Shown one piece after another: positions 29,060 to 37,227 of a stretch of 64,000 bases of DNA. The notes under the pieces were generated by a model, which worked only from the letters and a program-made list of their open reading frames with translations, had not been told where the DNA came from and made no database searches. Source of the DNA: Sulfitobacter geojensis (GTDB taxonomy: Bacteria > Pseudomonadota > Alphaproteobacteria > Rhodobacterales > Rhodobacteraceae); NCBI RefSeq assembly GCF_000622325.1, contig NZ_JASE01000005.1:1860001-1924000 (forward strand), given 5' to 3'. The number at the start of each line of letters is the position of its first letter. Within the stretch, counting starts at the first letter, position 1. A program made the position numbers and the translations under genes.

Positions 29060-29392
29060 TCATGTTTTGGATTGGTCTGGTTTGAGGCCAAACTTGGACG
29101 GTGTAGCGAGTGCTACGTTGACGAGATCAGGACCTTCGGCAACTTCACCCGTTCTGAAGCTATGCCATAGTGCATCTTGTTCCGTAGCCTTCTTATGGGC
29201 CAACCCTGCAGCTTTACCTTCGTCTGTGGTCTGAAGTGAGAAGACCAAATCCTTAGCCTGTTTGCTTGGATAGTGTCCCAGCACATCTTCTGGAATTCGT
29301 CTACGAAAGTACCAGACCTTACTGTTCTTCTTCTTGAAGATGTACTTTGCCAAAACGATTAACGCCCCTGCCTCAAGCAATACAACGGACAT
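29060..29392 (-). pseudogene. Truncated tyrosine integrase (N-terminal fragment)
   Basis: 110 codons that match the first 109 codons of the complete integrase at 38620-40026 almost exactly, ending in a stop created where homology breaks off. It keeps the N-terminal DNA-binding part (KKKNSKVWYFRRRIPEDVLGHYP) and lacks the whole catalytic domain with its Arg, His and Tyr residues, so it cannot recombine DNA. It is the relic of a second, related element once inserted at the same tRNA gene. Confidence 0.88.
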
Positions 29393-29459
29393 GTGTGTTA
29401 CCTTGAGGGAAGCACAAAGGTACTAACCGACTGATAATTATCAATAATTTAGGATTTAA

Positions 29460-29475
29460 TGGTGCCCCCACACGG
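29460..29475. other. Distal attachment-site core (copy of tRNA-Thr 3' end)
   Basis: TGGTGCCCCCACACGG repeats exactly the last 16 bases of the tRNA-Thr gene at 40106-40121 (minus strand). About 45 further bases on its left also match the region left of the tRNA. To the right the sequence diverges into island DNA. It marks the distal junction of the island. Confidence 0.85.
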
Positions 29476-29671
29476 TGTGTGGTTACGGTTTATGGACTCA
29501 CATTACCCTTGTTTTTAGAGCGGTTTCAAGCTGTCGATTTATTCGTGTGTGACCGTTTGTGTTACCTCGGTTTCGTTTCCAACTGACGACCAAGGGGAAT
29601 TTTAACTAAAGCAAGCGAATTGAGGTCCCACGATACCCTGCTATCAAAGTGGCGGAACCTCCAAGAAATGC

Positions 29672-30226
29672 TCATGCGTTTGCAAGCACCCGATACACAG
29701 ACCTCTCAGACAAATCCAGTTCTTCAGCTACGGCTCTTTTGGACAGCCCTTGGGCCACCAAAGTTCGGATCTGGTCTGCCTGAAGCTGTGCCTTGGGTTT
29801 CCTTCCCTTGTACTTGCCCAGCGCCTTGGCTTTGGCGATGCCTTCAAGCTGTCTTTCCAACATCATCTCACGTTCAAACTGGGCCACCGACCCAAGGACG
29901 TTCAGCATAAGCTTACCTGTTGCATTTGACGTATCAAGGCCAAGGTCGAGAACCCTAAGGCCAACTCCCTTCTTTTCTAGGTCTTCTACGATCTGGCCTA
30001 GGTGCCTAACGGATCTGGCCAATCTATCCAGCTTGGTCACGACAAGTGTGTCGCCATCTCTGGCATAGCTTAAAGCAGCCTTAAGGGCCTCTCTGGGCGC
30101 AACAGAGCTGATTTGCTCCTCGTACAACCTGTCACACCCCATGGCCTTCAGTGACTCGCTCTGGGCCTCTAGGGATGCCTTCTGTTCAAGTGTCGATGTT
30201 CTTGCGTATCCAATCATCATTGTCAT
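29672..30226 (-). CDS. Serine recombinase (resolvase/invertase family)
   Basis: About 184 residues from the ATG at 30226; ATGs at 30220 and 30217 are possible because an AAGGAG lies just upstream. The N-terminal catalytic domain has IGYARTST with the nucleophilic serine, LVVTKLDRLARS with the conserved Arg pair and GSVAQFEREMMLER. A C-terminal helix-turn-helix (KRAVAEELDLSERSVYRVL) binds DNA. Size and layout fit small resolvases/invertases. It lies just inside the distal end of the island. It could resolve cointegrates or invert DNA; no crossover site is obvious. Confidence 0.9.
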   Translation of the reverse strand: MTMMIGYARTSTLEQKASLEAQSESLKAMGCDRLYEEQISSVAPREALKAALSYARDGDTLVVTKLDRLARSVRHLGQIVEDLEKKGVGLRVLDLGLDTSNATGKLMLNVLGSVAQFEREMMLERQLEGIAKAKALGKYKGRKPKAQLQADQIRTLVAQGLSKRAVAEELDLSERSVYRVLANA

Positions 30227-30577
30227 GTACTCCTTGTCTGACATTAGGGTCTAAGGAGTGGTGGCAAACTGTCTGCCAAAAGCTGATACCCACTCCAAAG
30301 GCAGCACAAAGCGCCACCATTGTGGGCTGACATAAGACCATGGCCTAATGGCAGAGACTGAAGTCGAGAGGAGGCAAGGAGGATTTGCAGCTTTTCCTAG
30401 AAGGGGTAGGGGGTCTGAGGAGGTGACTTCAAAAAACAGGGGTTATTGCTGCTATTGTTATTGGCATAATTTGGACCGGATCAAACAGGTCTGTGTATGG
30501 CTGAAGAAGCGAACGGCCCATACCTGCCGTTGACCGACATTCAGGACGCTGCGATGCAGCTTTTCGTAAGCTGATTT
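30227..30577. other. Intergenic region between exonuclease and serine recombinase genes
   Basis: About 350 bases without a supportable gene; a 61-residue open frame at 30348-30533 has no ribosome site or domain. A short hairpin (arms 30557-30562 and 30568-30573) follows the exonuclease stop and may help termination. The part next to 30230-30350 presumably contains the recombinase promoter. Confidence 0.5.
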
Positions 30578-32191
30578 TCAGTCGATTGCGATCAGCATAA
30601 GAAACTCCGTTTCTCCCAAAATTCTAATTTCATGACCCTCACGCTGCAGTTCTTCCGCACGTCGATGCTTACTGCTTTTATCATGTCCTGCTAACGTCGA
30701 GATATCTTGGTCACCGACGATCAGCAGCGTTACCTTCTTAGAAACGCCTGTTTTGATTGTGATCCCAGCTCCGGCAGCAAAAGTAGCTGCTTCCACACGC
30801 GACATTGCCAGTTGCCCCGTAAAACACGCAACATGACCGTAAAGCGGACCATTTTGATTGCCTGAAACAGCTACTGAAGTTTGGTATTTCTGCTTTCTAG
30901 GCTTTGCCAGTTCTGAGAAGTCTTCACCTGTTACTGTTTCCGCCAAAAGAACAACTTCGGCAGCAGCACGAGCATCCTCTTCAGCGTCGTGATGCTCAAA
31001 CTTAAGATCTAGGTGAGTCTTCAAGCTAGCCAAGCCGTGACCGCCATTGCCTTTCAGTTCTGGCCAGGCCTTACGTGCTATTTGAACGCTATCTACCCAA
31101 GTCGCTCGCAGCTCTGGAACGCCATAATATTTACCGGCAGCGTTGAACGCCTGCTTGTCAAAATTACTGTGTTGTACAAGTACGTGTCGCTCCAAAAACG
31201 GCCGCAAGAGTTGAAGGACTTCCTCGAATGAAGGAGCGCCCTTTACTGTTGTTTCGTCAATGCCGTGCAGATTGACATTAAAACTCTCAAAGCCTTGCTC
31301 AGGGTCAACAAGGATGCTGATGGTTTCGATGTCACCATTGGTGGCAACCATTGCCAATCCGACTTGGCATATGCTGCTATGTTGCCGATTTGCTGTTTCG
31401 ACGTCTAGGGCCACAAATCGATACGTTTGGTTCAAAAACCTCTGCAAATCGGGTGAGGTATCTCTTTTAGGAAGTGCGGGACTCGGCGAAGGCGCACCCT
31501 GTTCGATAAGGTCAGTTTCGACCGAATTTGATGGAAATTCGGCCATGCTTAACGCATATGTCTTTCCGCTTTGCACTCTAGATATCTCTCCAGCTTTTAC
31601 CAGCCAGGAGATCAGGTTCCCTATATGACGACCATCTTGCTCGTCGAGTTCCGCCTTGACCTTGTTTTGCAGCACACCAGGTTTTGACATGACGAGTTGT
31701 CGAATACGCTCAAAAAGCTCAACAGACTTTATATGCTTCTCAGCATCAGACCTATATGGCTCTAGGTGATCGAATTTTCGTGTAAGATCGATCACCTTTG
31801 AAAGCCCTTCAGTGTCACCAGTCAGCGCCATCATTGTACCGCCTTGTTGCAGCGCCGGAATACGGAGGTGTAGGCGCTCCCCATGCCCTCTTGGGTCACT
31901 CAACCAATCTCGGAGCGGAGTGATACTCAAGTGGGCAGCTTCTGCGGCGTCGGAGTACCTTTTCTCTGAGATTGCGCTTTGCAACTTTTCAAGCAAAGAG
32001 AAGTAGTCGCCTCCAGGCATCTGGACGGACATGGCTTCTAGTCTGCTTCTGCTCTCTTGCTCGATATCTTCTAGGTTGAAACCCTCAGCGAAAGGCTCGC
32101 GTTCAACGCTAACGTTCACGGACGGCGTGTCGCTTTTCACTGCTCCAATAGCTTTGTGACCACCTAAAATTTTTTTGAAAAATGCAAACAC
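30578..32191 (-). CDS. DEDDh 3'-5' exonuclease with winged-helix and BRCT domains
   Basis: 537 residues from a GTG at 32191 preceded by GGAGGG with 5-base spacing; an upstream GTG at 32212 would put that ribosome site inside the gene. Residues 1-160 are helical with no match I know. A winged helix lies near 163-217 (SKPGVLQNKVKAELDEQ to ISRVQSGKTYAL). The DEDDh exonuclease domain spans about 257-420 with D263, E265, D345, H401 and D406 visible. A BRCT domain spans about 448-536 (FTGQLAMSR, SSKHRRAEEL). All catalytic residues are intact. Third gene of the SIR2-HerA operon, 67 bases after herA; a nuclease or repair-like partner role is inferred. Confidence 0.85.
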   Translation of the reverse strand: MFAFFKKILGGHKAIGAVKSDTPSVNVSVEREPFAEGFNLEDIEQESRSRLEAMSVQMPGGDYFSLLEKLQSAISEKRYSDAAEAAHLSITPLRDWLSDPRGHGERLHLRIPALQQGGTMMALTGDTEGLSKVIDLTRKFDHLEPYRSDAEKHIKSVELFERIRQLVMSKPGVLQNKVKAELDEQDGRHIGNLISWLVKAGEISRVQSGKTYALSMAEFPSNSVETDLIEQGAPSPSPALPKRDTSPDLQRFLNQTYRFVALDVETANRQHSSICQVGLAMVATNGDIETISILVDPEQGFESFNVNLHGIDETTVKGAPSFEEVLQLLRPFLERHVLVQHSNFDKQAFNAAGKYYGVPELRATWVDSVQIARKAWPELKGNGGHGLASLKTHLDLKFEHHDAEEDARAAAEVVLLAETVTGEDFSELAKPRKQKYQTSVAVSGNQNGPLYGHVACFTGQLAMSRVEAATFAAGAGITIKTGVSKKVTLLIVGDQDISTLAGHDKSSKHRRAEELQREGHEIRILGETEFLMLIAID

Positions 32192-32258
32192 TATGTCCCT
32201 CCGAAATAGCACAAAAACTCAACCAAAAACTTAAATTCCGTTCCTCGACGCTCCAACT

Positions 32259-33956
32259 TTAGCTAGGGACCTTTTGATTTCGCCAAGTCGTCAACACCCC
32301 CGCAACATCTAGCTCTGCAGGTTCTTCACTCCACAGGGCGGTGAATGATGCATCAGCGCTGTCAGGAGTGGGGTTAGGTTTGTCAACTTTGATGCGTGTG
32401 GGCATAATCATAGAGTCGCCAATGAGGATCGCTTCACCACGTCTCAAGGAAGAGAACATCGATGTAATTCCTCGCACCGAGTCTGGTAGCAGATTGCGAA
32501 CATACGATTGGTCATCTGGGTTGGAAATCCTTAAGCACAGAAAGCTTCCACACTGCGACAAGATCGTAGACGACATCTCTCTGGGCCGCTGGCTAATCAC
32601 CGTCAGGCTAATGCCGTATTTTCGCCCCTCCTTAGCAATCCTTTCAGCGGATTCTCTAGGTGCTTGATTTGATGCAGAGTCGCTCAAGTAGATATGAGCC
32701 TCATCTGCAAAAATCGAGATCGGAAAGCGCGAACCTTTGAGGCGACTATGCCAGTAAGAGAAATCGAACAAGCACCTCAATGTTAATGAAATCAAAGAGC
32801 CTCTAACGTCGAAAGGCACTGGGCTGAGATCAAGAACGACAATCTTCTTACGATTTGAACTTTCTTCACCAAGCAGCTTGCGGAATAGGTCATCCATTGA
32901 GGCGCTGGTGTTATATGTCTGAGGTTTGAAAATAAGGTCGTAACGTCGGTCGTTTAAGCGTGAATCTAGCCGCATAAGAAGGCGAGTAAACTGCCCGTGA
33001 AGCGGGCCTTTAACTTTTTTAGTAGAACCTTGAACCATCTCGATATCAAGACGTGTGAATTCGTCGATAATTTCCGTGAGGTCGAAGTACACTGGTGTGT
33101 CGATGGTCACCTTTTCCAATCCAAGAGCGGCATTCTCCGGATGATTTTCCTTTGCCGCCTGCAATAGTTCCTTAAACTTTGCGTTCTGGTTTGGAGCGCT
33201 GGACTCAGCCCGATCTATCATTAGAGAAAGGATTTCTTCAGCGTTCATCAACCAATATGGCATTTCAATATCAGCGGCCGAAATGACTTCGGCTTCATCA
33301 CCAAACGCCTGAGCATACTCACCATGTAGATCTAGGAGTAGGACTGTGGATTGAGGAAAAGCTGCGATCTTTTGCAGTACCGACGCAACCGTCCAAGATT
33401 TTCCGCCACCGGTTTGACCAAGTATTGCTGCATGACGGCTAAGGAATGAGTCAAGGTTCATTTTTGCATCTTGCTCTGGAAGGAGGGAGAGCTTTCCCAA
33501 TGAGAAATCGCCCTCTGCAAAACTGGTATAGATGTTGTTGATTGTTGATGGCAGCACCGCGAAAACTGGCGCGTTTACCGTTGGTAATACATTGGTTCCT
33601 CGTTCAAATGCTCCAGTGGTATCCACAGTTCCAATCGGGATTGTTACGAGTTGCCTCAAGACCTGATCCACCACAAAATCTCCTGCCGCAATTGTTGCTT
33701 TCACTTCAACCGCTCCAACATTGGCCTCCCTCATTCGAGTTTCGGTAACCAAGCAAAGCAAAGTACCGTTGGGCAAAGACAATTCTACAAACGAGCCAGG
33801 TTGGCCTATTAAGATATTAACTGGACCGTCAGGTGTTGCGACATCAACGGCCATTTCTTCGGGTACACCAACGTTATTATCACCATCGAAATCCATTAGT
33901 GCGACGGCAATAGTATCGCCTTTGACCTCAATCACTTTTCCGATCTGATGTTTCAA
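32259..33956 (-). CDS. herA: HerA-like FtsK/HerA ATPase (Sir2-HerA partner)
   Basis: 565 residues. The N-terminal HAS-barrel (about 5-110) starts with IGKVIEVKGDTIAVAL. Walker A GQTGGGKS is at 180-187, DLHGEY at 209-214, Walker B IFADEAH at 415-421, and SQRP at 455-458; R476 in the LRISNPDD segment fits the arginine-finger region. HerA proteins form hexamers that translocate on DNA. The start is TTG with AGGGGA six bases upstream, and that site overlaps the stop of the SIR2 gene (gap 10 bp), so the two proteins are translated together. This pairing matches the Sir2-HerA anti-phage family. Confidence 0.92.
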   Translation of the reverse strand: MKHQIGKVIEVKGDTIAVALMDFDGDNNVGVPEEMAVDVATPDGPVNILIGQPGSFVELSLPNGTLLCLVTETRMREANVGAVEVKATIAAGDFVVDQVLRQLVTIPIGTVDTTGAFERGTNVLPTVNAPVFAVLPSTINNIYTSFAEGDFSLGKLSLLPEQDAKMNLDSFLSRHAAILGQTGGGKSWTVASVLQKIAAFPQSTVLLLDLHGEYAQAFGDEAEVISAADIEMPYWLMNAEEILSLMIDRAESSAPNQNAKFKELLQAAKENHPENAALGLEKVTIDTPVYFDLTEIIDEFTRLDIEMVQGSTKKVKGPLHGQFTRLLMRLDSRLNDRRYDLIFKPQTYNTSASMDDLFRKLLGEESSNRKKIVVLDLSPVPFDVRGSLISLTLRCLFDFSYWHSRLKGSRFPISIFADEAHIYLSDSASNQAPRESAERIAKEGRKYGISLTVISQRPREMSSTILSQCGSFLCLRISNPDDQSYVRNLLPDSVRGITSMFSSLRRGEAILIGDSMIMPTRIKVDKPNPTPDSADASFTALWSEEPAELDVAGVLTTWRNQKVPS

Positions 33957-33966
33957 ATTCTATCCC

Positions 33967-35010
33967 CTAAAAAAGTTCAACAAACTTACTGAATTTCCAC
34001 GCATCACTGCTCTCGGCATGCTCACGCCCACCAATCACTTTTTTGTCCTTGCAAACGTGGAGTACATTAGGCCTAGCGCGTAATTCACTAAGGCCTTGCG
34101 GTTCGACTTCGCAGAAGTTGGAGAGTGATATGCCTCCAGATGAAATATGGGGAGTCATCAAGCTGTCATTGATATGGCTGTCGCCAAAGCTAAAACCCGA
34201 TGAGATAAGGTACTTACAGCGGCTACTTAAGATCGAGCTTGATACATGAAAGAGGCGATCATATGGGCGCGACAAGGTCTCTATCACTTTGGTGCGCCTC
34301 GGAAGAACCATGCATCTGGCATCTTGGTCGACGATAGCGCTTGGAGCTGCTTCGAAAATTCTTTCTCCTCGTTTGTACCAAGACACCGATCCATGAAGCT
34401 TTATCAGACGAATCGTTAAGCTGTTTTCAGGCTTGAAGGTTGAGCCCGATGTCTCGCCGGATACCATTGAGAACTCTTGTTCCGAAAAATGCCGTGTTGT
34501 CGCTCCGACAAAACCATTCACCAACTTCAAGCCAACTTCAGAACAGGCATCCTCTATCAACAGGTCGTAGTTCGTCGTAAAGAACCATACGTTAGTTGGG
34601 CGCTCAAAAGCCCTCGATTTCAGCCGTTGCAGGAGCGCTACTTGATTGGAAATGTCAGGCTTCGTTACGCCCAGAATTACTTCTCGGACTAACTCTCGTA
34701 TTTTCTCTTTAAGCAGCTGATATTTTTGGAGAGGGTTGTTCGCATGATAGGCAATCACCAGATCTGAAATTTCTTCGATGTTGGGTAGTCCGTTTACGCC
34801 ATCATAGGTCAAGTCAGAGGCATAAAGTACTTCATCCATCGCGGCGCGATCCTTGCCAGTTAGCGCGCTAACTACAGATTTTGTGAGTCCTGTGACTAGC
34901 GGATACCCTGACTCAAATGACGTACCCGCGCCAAACAGAAAACCAAGGTTGTCGATGCTTGTTCCCGTCTTTGGGACGAATTCTTCAATATTCAAATCTG
35001 TATTTCTCAA
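33967..35010 (-). CDS. SIR2-like NAD-hydrolysing domain protein (Sir2-HerA defence)
   Basis: 347 residues made mostly of one SIR2 domain: GAGTS at 27-31 (NAD-binding), TTNYD at 145-149 with N147, KLHG at 204-207 with H206, and GFSFGDSHI at 272-280. N147 and H206 are the residues expected for NAD hydrolysis in defence SIR2 proteins; no zinc-binding cysteine cluster of deacetylase sirtuins is visible. The start is uncertain: TTG at 35010 is the first usable codon before a stop at 35032-35034, and a second TTG at 34995 is possible. First gene of the three-gene operon. Confidence 0.9.
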   Translation of the reverse strand: MRNTDLNIEEFVPKTGTSIDNLGFLFGAGTSFESGYPLVTGLTKSVVSALTGKDRAAMDEVLYASDLTYDGVNGLPNIEEISDLVIAYHANNPLQKYQLLKEKIRELVREVILGVTKPDISNQVALLQRLKSRAFERPTNVWFFTTNYDLLIEDACSEVGLKLVNGFVGATTRHFSEQEFSMVSGETSGSTFKPENSLTIRLIKLHGSVSWYKRGERIFEAAPSAIVDQDARCMVLPRRTKVIETLSRPYDRLFHVSSSILSSRCKYLISSGFSFGDSHINDSLMTPHISSGGISLSNFCEVEPQGLSELRARPNVLHVCKDKKVIGGREHAESSDAWKFSKFVELF

Positions 35011-35987
35011 AATTAGACTGGGTAATTGCGTTCAATCCACAGTTGCACACCTTGCAGGATATCACCAGCCTCAGCATCATCATTCTATATAGCTAGTTTC
35101 TCAGTCGAATGATTGCTAACGAGTTAAAAGCTACGCGATGTGCCCGCCGCAGCGAAGGTTTGCTTCCCGCCCTTACTGTTAGAATTCCTAGGACATGACT
35201 TGCTTTACCACTTGCCACGCCTGCTCAGCGCAACGCCCTCTTTACGGTAGGGCTGGGAGCCAACTGGAGGGCCGCTAGAGCTCACCTTACAGGTTTGAGG
35301 TGGGCTGGGCAGGCATTGGCAACGATGACGCTGTATGGATTCCTTGTTTGCAAATTCAGTGGTGCGTTGACTTAGGGGGCAGGGACGACCCAAAGCTCTC
35401 ATTGGACCGATCCAGTGCAAAGCCGAGGTACGTTGTGCCTGTTGTATGTTTGGCAAACAATCGGGGCCAATCCTTAGCGTATATAGTTATGCAGAGGATA
35501 ACTGGATAGTCATGAAGGCTACCTAAACACAGCGGTAAAAGAAGATAATCTAGGTATCCTTAGCTATGGCCTAGACCCCTCGATGTATCACCTTAGAATC
35601 GTAAATTAACCACGCTGACAGGGCAGCTTTCACTGGGTCTGGGAGTGATCACGACGGGCAGTCGCAATACGGCCCCATTGTGGGCCTTAGGACTCACGGA
35701 GAGGGCCGTCAGTGTCCTTCCTGTAGGATTGAGCTAGGTAGGTCGGGTATTGCCCGAGATGGCGCTGTATGAATCCTAAAATGCTGCATTTCGGATTTCG
35801 GGTGACGTCACAGATGCAAGGGGGACTAGGCATTTCCTTTGGACCGATTCAGAGCAAAGCAATACGGAGTTCAACTCACTGGCGAGATCTGAGAAAAATT
35901 AGGTGCCAATGCTTAGCGTATATAGTTATGCCGAGGATAACTAGGTCAGTTTGGGATGACGTAAATTGACTGTGAGAAAAGACAAAC
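35011..35987. other. Non-coding stretch upstream of the SIR2 operon
   Basis: 977 bases without a convincing gene; open frames up to 83 codons lack ribosome sites and overlap the repeats. It contains the promoter region of the SIR2 operon (about 35011-35200) and then the repeat family at about 35240-35999. An 83-codon minus frame at 35205-35456 is rejected because it runs through repeat sequence. Confidence 0.6.
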
Positions 35988-35999
35988 CTAGGATGGCCT
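35240..35999. repeat. Non-coding repeat family, array 1 (period about 435 bp)
   Basis: The same ordered set of motifs recurs. GGCGCTGTATGAATCC-like at 35327 and 35761; TTGGACCGATTCAGAGC-like at 35402 and 35839; CTTAGCGTATATAGTTATG-like at 35473 and 35912. The offsets are 430-440 bp. The last motif contains a small hairpin (AGTTAT paired with ATAACT). Between them are conserved GC-rich blocks near 35660-35745. The array ends at the 3' end of the transglycosylase gene. Function unknown. Confidence 0.75.
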
Positions 36000-36464
36000 A
36001 AGGCCGGTTTCCACCAACATCCCGCGTCGCTTAGCTTCGTAATAGTAGCCTCTTGAATACCACTTGACTGCGTTTGCTTGGTCTCCATCCGAGAGAAGCC
36101 ATGCGCCACGAAGATACTTGAGCGCGAACTCCAGATTGGTATCTGCATCCAATAAATCGTTGTTGTGGCCCCTAAATCCCATAACGCGTGCCGTGGAAGG
36201 CAAAATCTGCATCAAGCCGTAATACGGTCCGTTGCGAGCTTTCGGGTTATGAGTACTTTCGCGGATTGCAACGCTGTGTACTAACGTGCGGGGTAGGTCG
36301 TAAAAATCTGCCCAGTGGTTGATCTTGACGCGCAGCTGGGGCGTCTCGTTTGGATAAAGCGGCGGGTCAGTTGGAAGAGACTTCTGTTCGGGCGAACTGC
36401 TACAGGCCATGACGGTAGAGGCGCACAGGAATGCCAAGAGCAAACGGCGTGTATAGTGTGACAT
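35988..36464 (-). CDS. Lytic transglycosylase lipoprotein (SLT domain)
   Basis: 158 residues. A lipoprotein signal ends in VMAC (Cys21), so it is predicted to be anchored in the outer or inner membrane facing the periplasm. The SLT domain has catalytic E in IRESTHNPKARNG (about residue 69), then YGLMQILPSTAR and LEFALKYLRGAW. It cleaves peptidoglycan. Small transglycosylases of this kind help insert envelope machines or help DNA transfer, but no such machinery is on the island. The gene lies between two copies of the non-coding repeat. Confidence 0.88.
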   Translation of the reverse strand: MSHYTRRLLLAFLCASTVMACSSSPEQKSLPTDPPLYPNETPQLRVKINHWADFYDLPRTLVHSVAIRESTHNPKARNGPYYGLMQILPSTARVMGFRGHNNDLLDADTNLEFALKYLRGAWLLSDGDQANAVKWYSRGYYYEAKRRGMLVETGLRPS

Positions 36465-36801
36465 GTCTGGCGACCTTGCGTTGGAATATACCCTTCTTTA
36501 TCGATACTTTTTGGAACGGCAATCCACAGGCCATTTCTTGGGCGGTAGACTGCCTGTTGTCATGTCTGAGCGAAGGGATGGCGACTAATCGATGTAGAAT
36601 CAAAAGCAGTGCTAAATGACGTAGCCAAGATCCCCGTAGGCGGTCTCAAGCTATCCCAAACTTCCGGCTCAACGGCTGCTGCTACAAGCGCAGTTTGCCT
36701 CGAGCGGCCTTAAGCTATCAATTTTAATGAATATGTTTTGTTAGCGCTAACCAAGCTCACGTGTTATCTTTCTACAAAAGTGTTTGATTGCCGAGATATC
36801 A
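36465..36801. other. Divergent intergenic region between transglycosylase and response regulator
   Basis: About 337 bases between divergent genes, presumably carrying both promoters. No convincing gene: the plus-strand frame at 36431-36619 overlaps the transglycosylase start on the opposite strand. No clear operator seen. Confidence 0.5.
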
Positions 36802-37227
36802 ATGCAGATTATTAGCTCTTATGATTTAAATAGAGTTTTTCGCGTACTCGTAGTCGATGACAATGCGGAATTTAGAACGGTCCTCACCAAGCAGCTTGAG
36901 AAAATGGGTGGTTGTGTCGAAAGCGCAGGGGAGGCCAGTAGTTTTTTGAGCAAATTCACCACTTCAATATTTGACTATGACTTCTGTATAATCGACCTTC
37001 AGTTGCCAGATTTGTATGGAGACAAGATAATAAGTTGGTTGCGTGAAAGTGAGGATTACAAAGTTCGTTCAATGCCAATACTGATAGTGACAGGATTTCC
37101 GACAGAACTCGCTACCGATATTCGTCTGGATGGCCTAACAACCGCACTCCTAAGTAAACCATATGAGTATAGTGATTTAAAGGAGAAGGTTTCCCGTCTA
37201 TTAAAAGGGCACAAGCGCATTCATTGA
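36802..37227 (+). CDS. Orphan single-domain response regulator
   Basis: 141 residues from the ATG at 36802; a TTG six codons upstream is also in frame. It is one receiver domain: VLVVDDNAEF with the acidic pair DD, phospho-acceptor Asp in CIIDLQLPDL (about residue 65), the switch Thr in ILIVTGFP and the lysine in LLSKPYEYSDL. There is no output domain. Codons are markedly AT-rich compared with the chromosome. No kinase gene lies on the island; it might tap a host kinase. Confidence 0.85.
   Translation: MQIISSYDLNRVFRVLVVDDNAEFRTVLTKQLEKMGGCVESAGEASSFLSKFTTSIFDYDFCIIDLQLPDLYGDKIISWLRESEDYKVRSMPILIVTGFPTELATDIRLDGLTTALLSKPYEYSDLKEKVSRLLKGHKRIH

Larger units (their letters stand above)
29056..29475. 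repeat. Left copy of the 420/443-bp direct repeat (integrase 5' part plus att)
   Basis: Nearly identical to 39679-40121. I count about five substitutions and two indels: the left copy lacks 11 bases near 29066 and 12 bases near 29403. It contains the first part of the integrase gene, its upstream region and the tRNA 3'-end sequence. Homology stops abruptly at 29056 on the left and 29475 on the right. Confidence 0.93.

Noticed and set aside
30348..30533. Small plus-strand gene on the island
   Set aside because: No ribosome site and an unnatural composition (clusters of Cys and Arg).
35205..35456. 83-codon minus-strand gene
   Set aside because: It runs through the repeat family, and the frame is not kept in the other repeat copies.
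35240..35999. CRISPR array
   Set aside because: Repeats are long, diverged and few, with no regular short repeat-spacer pattern and no cas genes.
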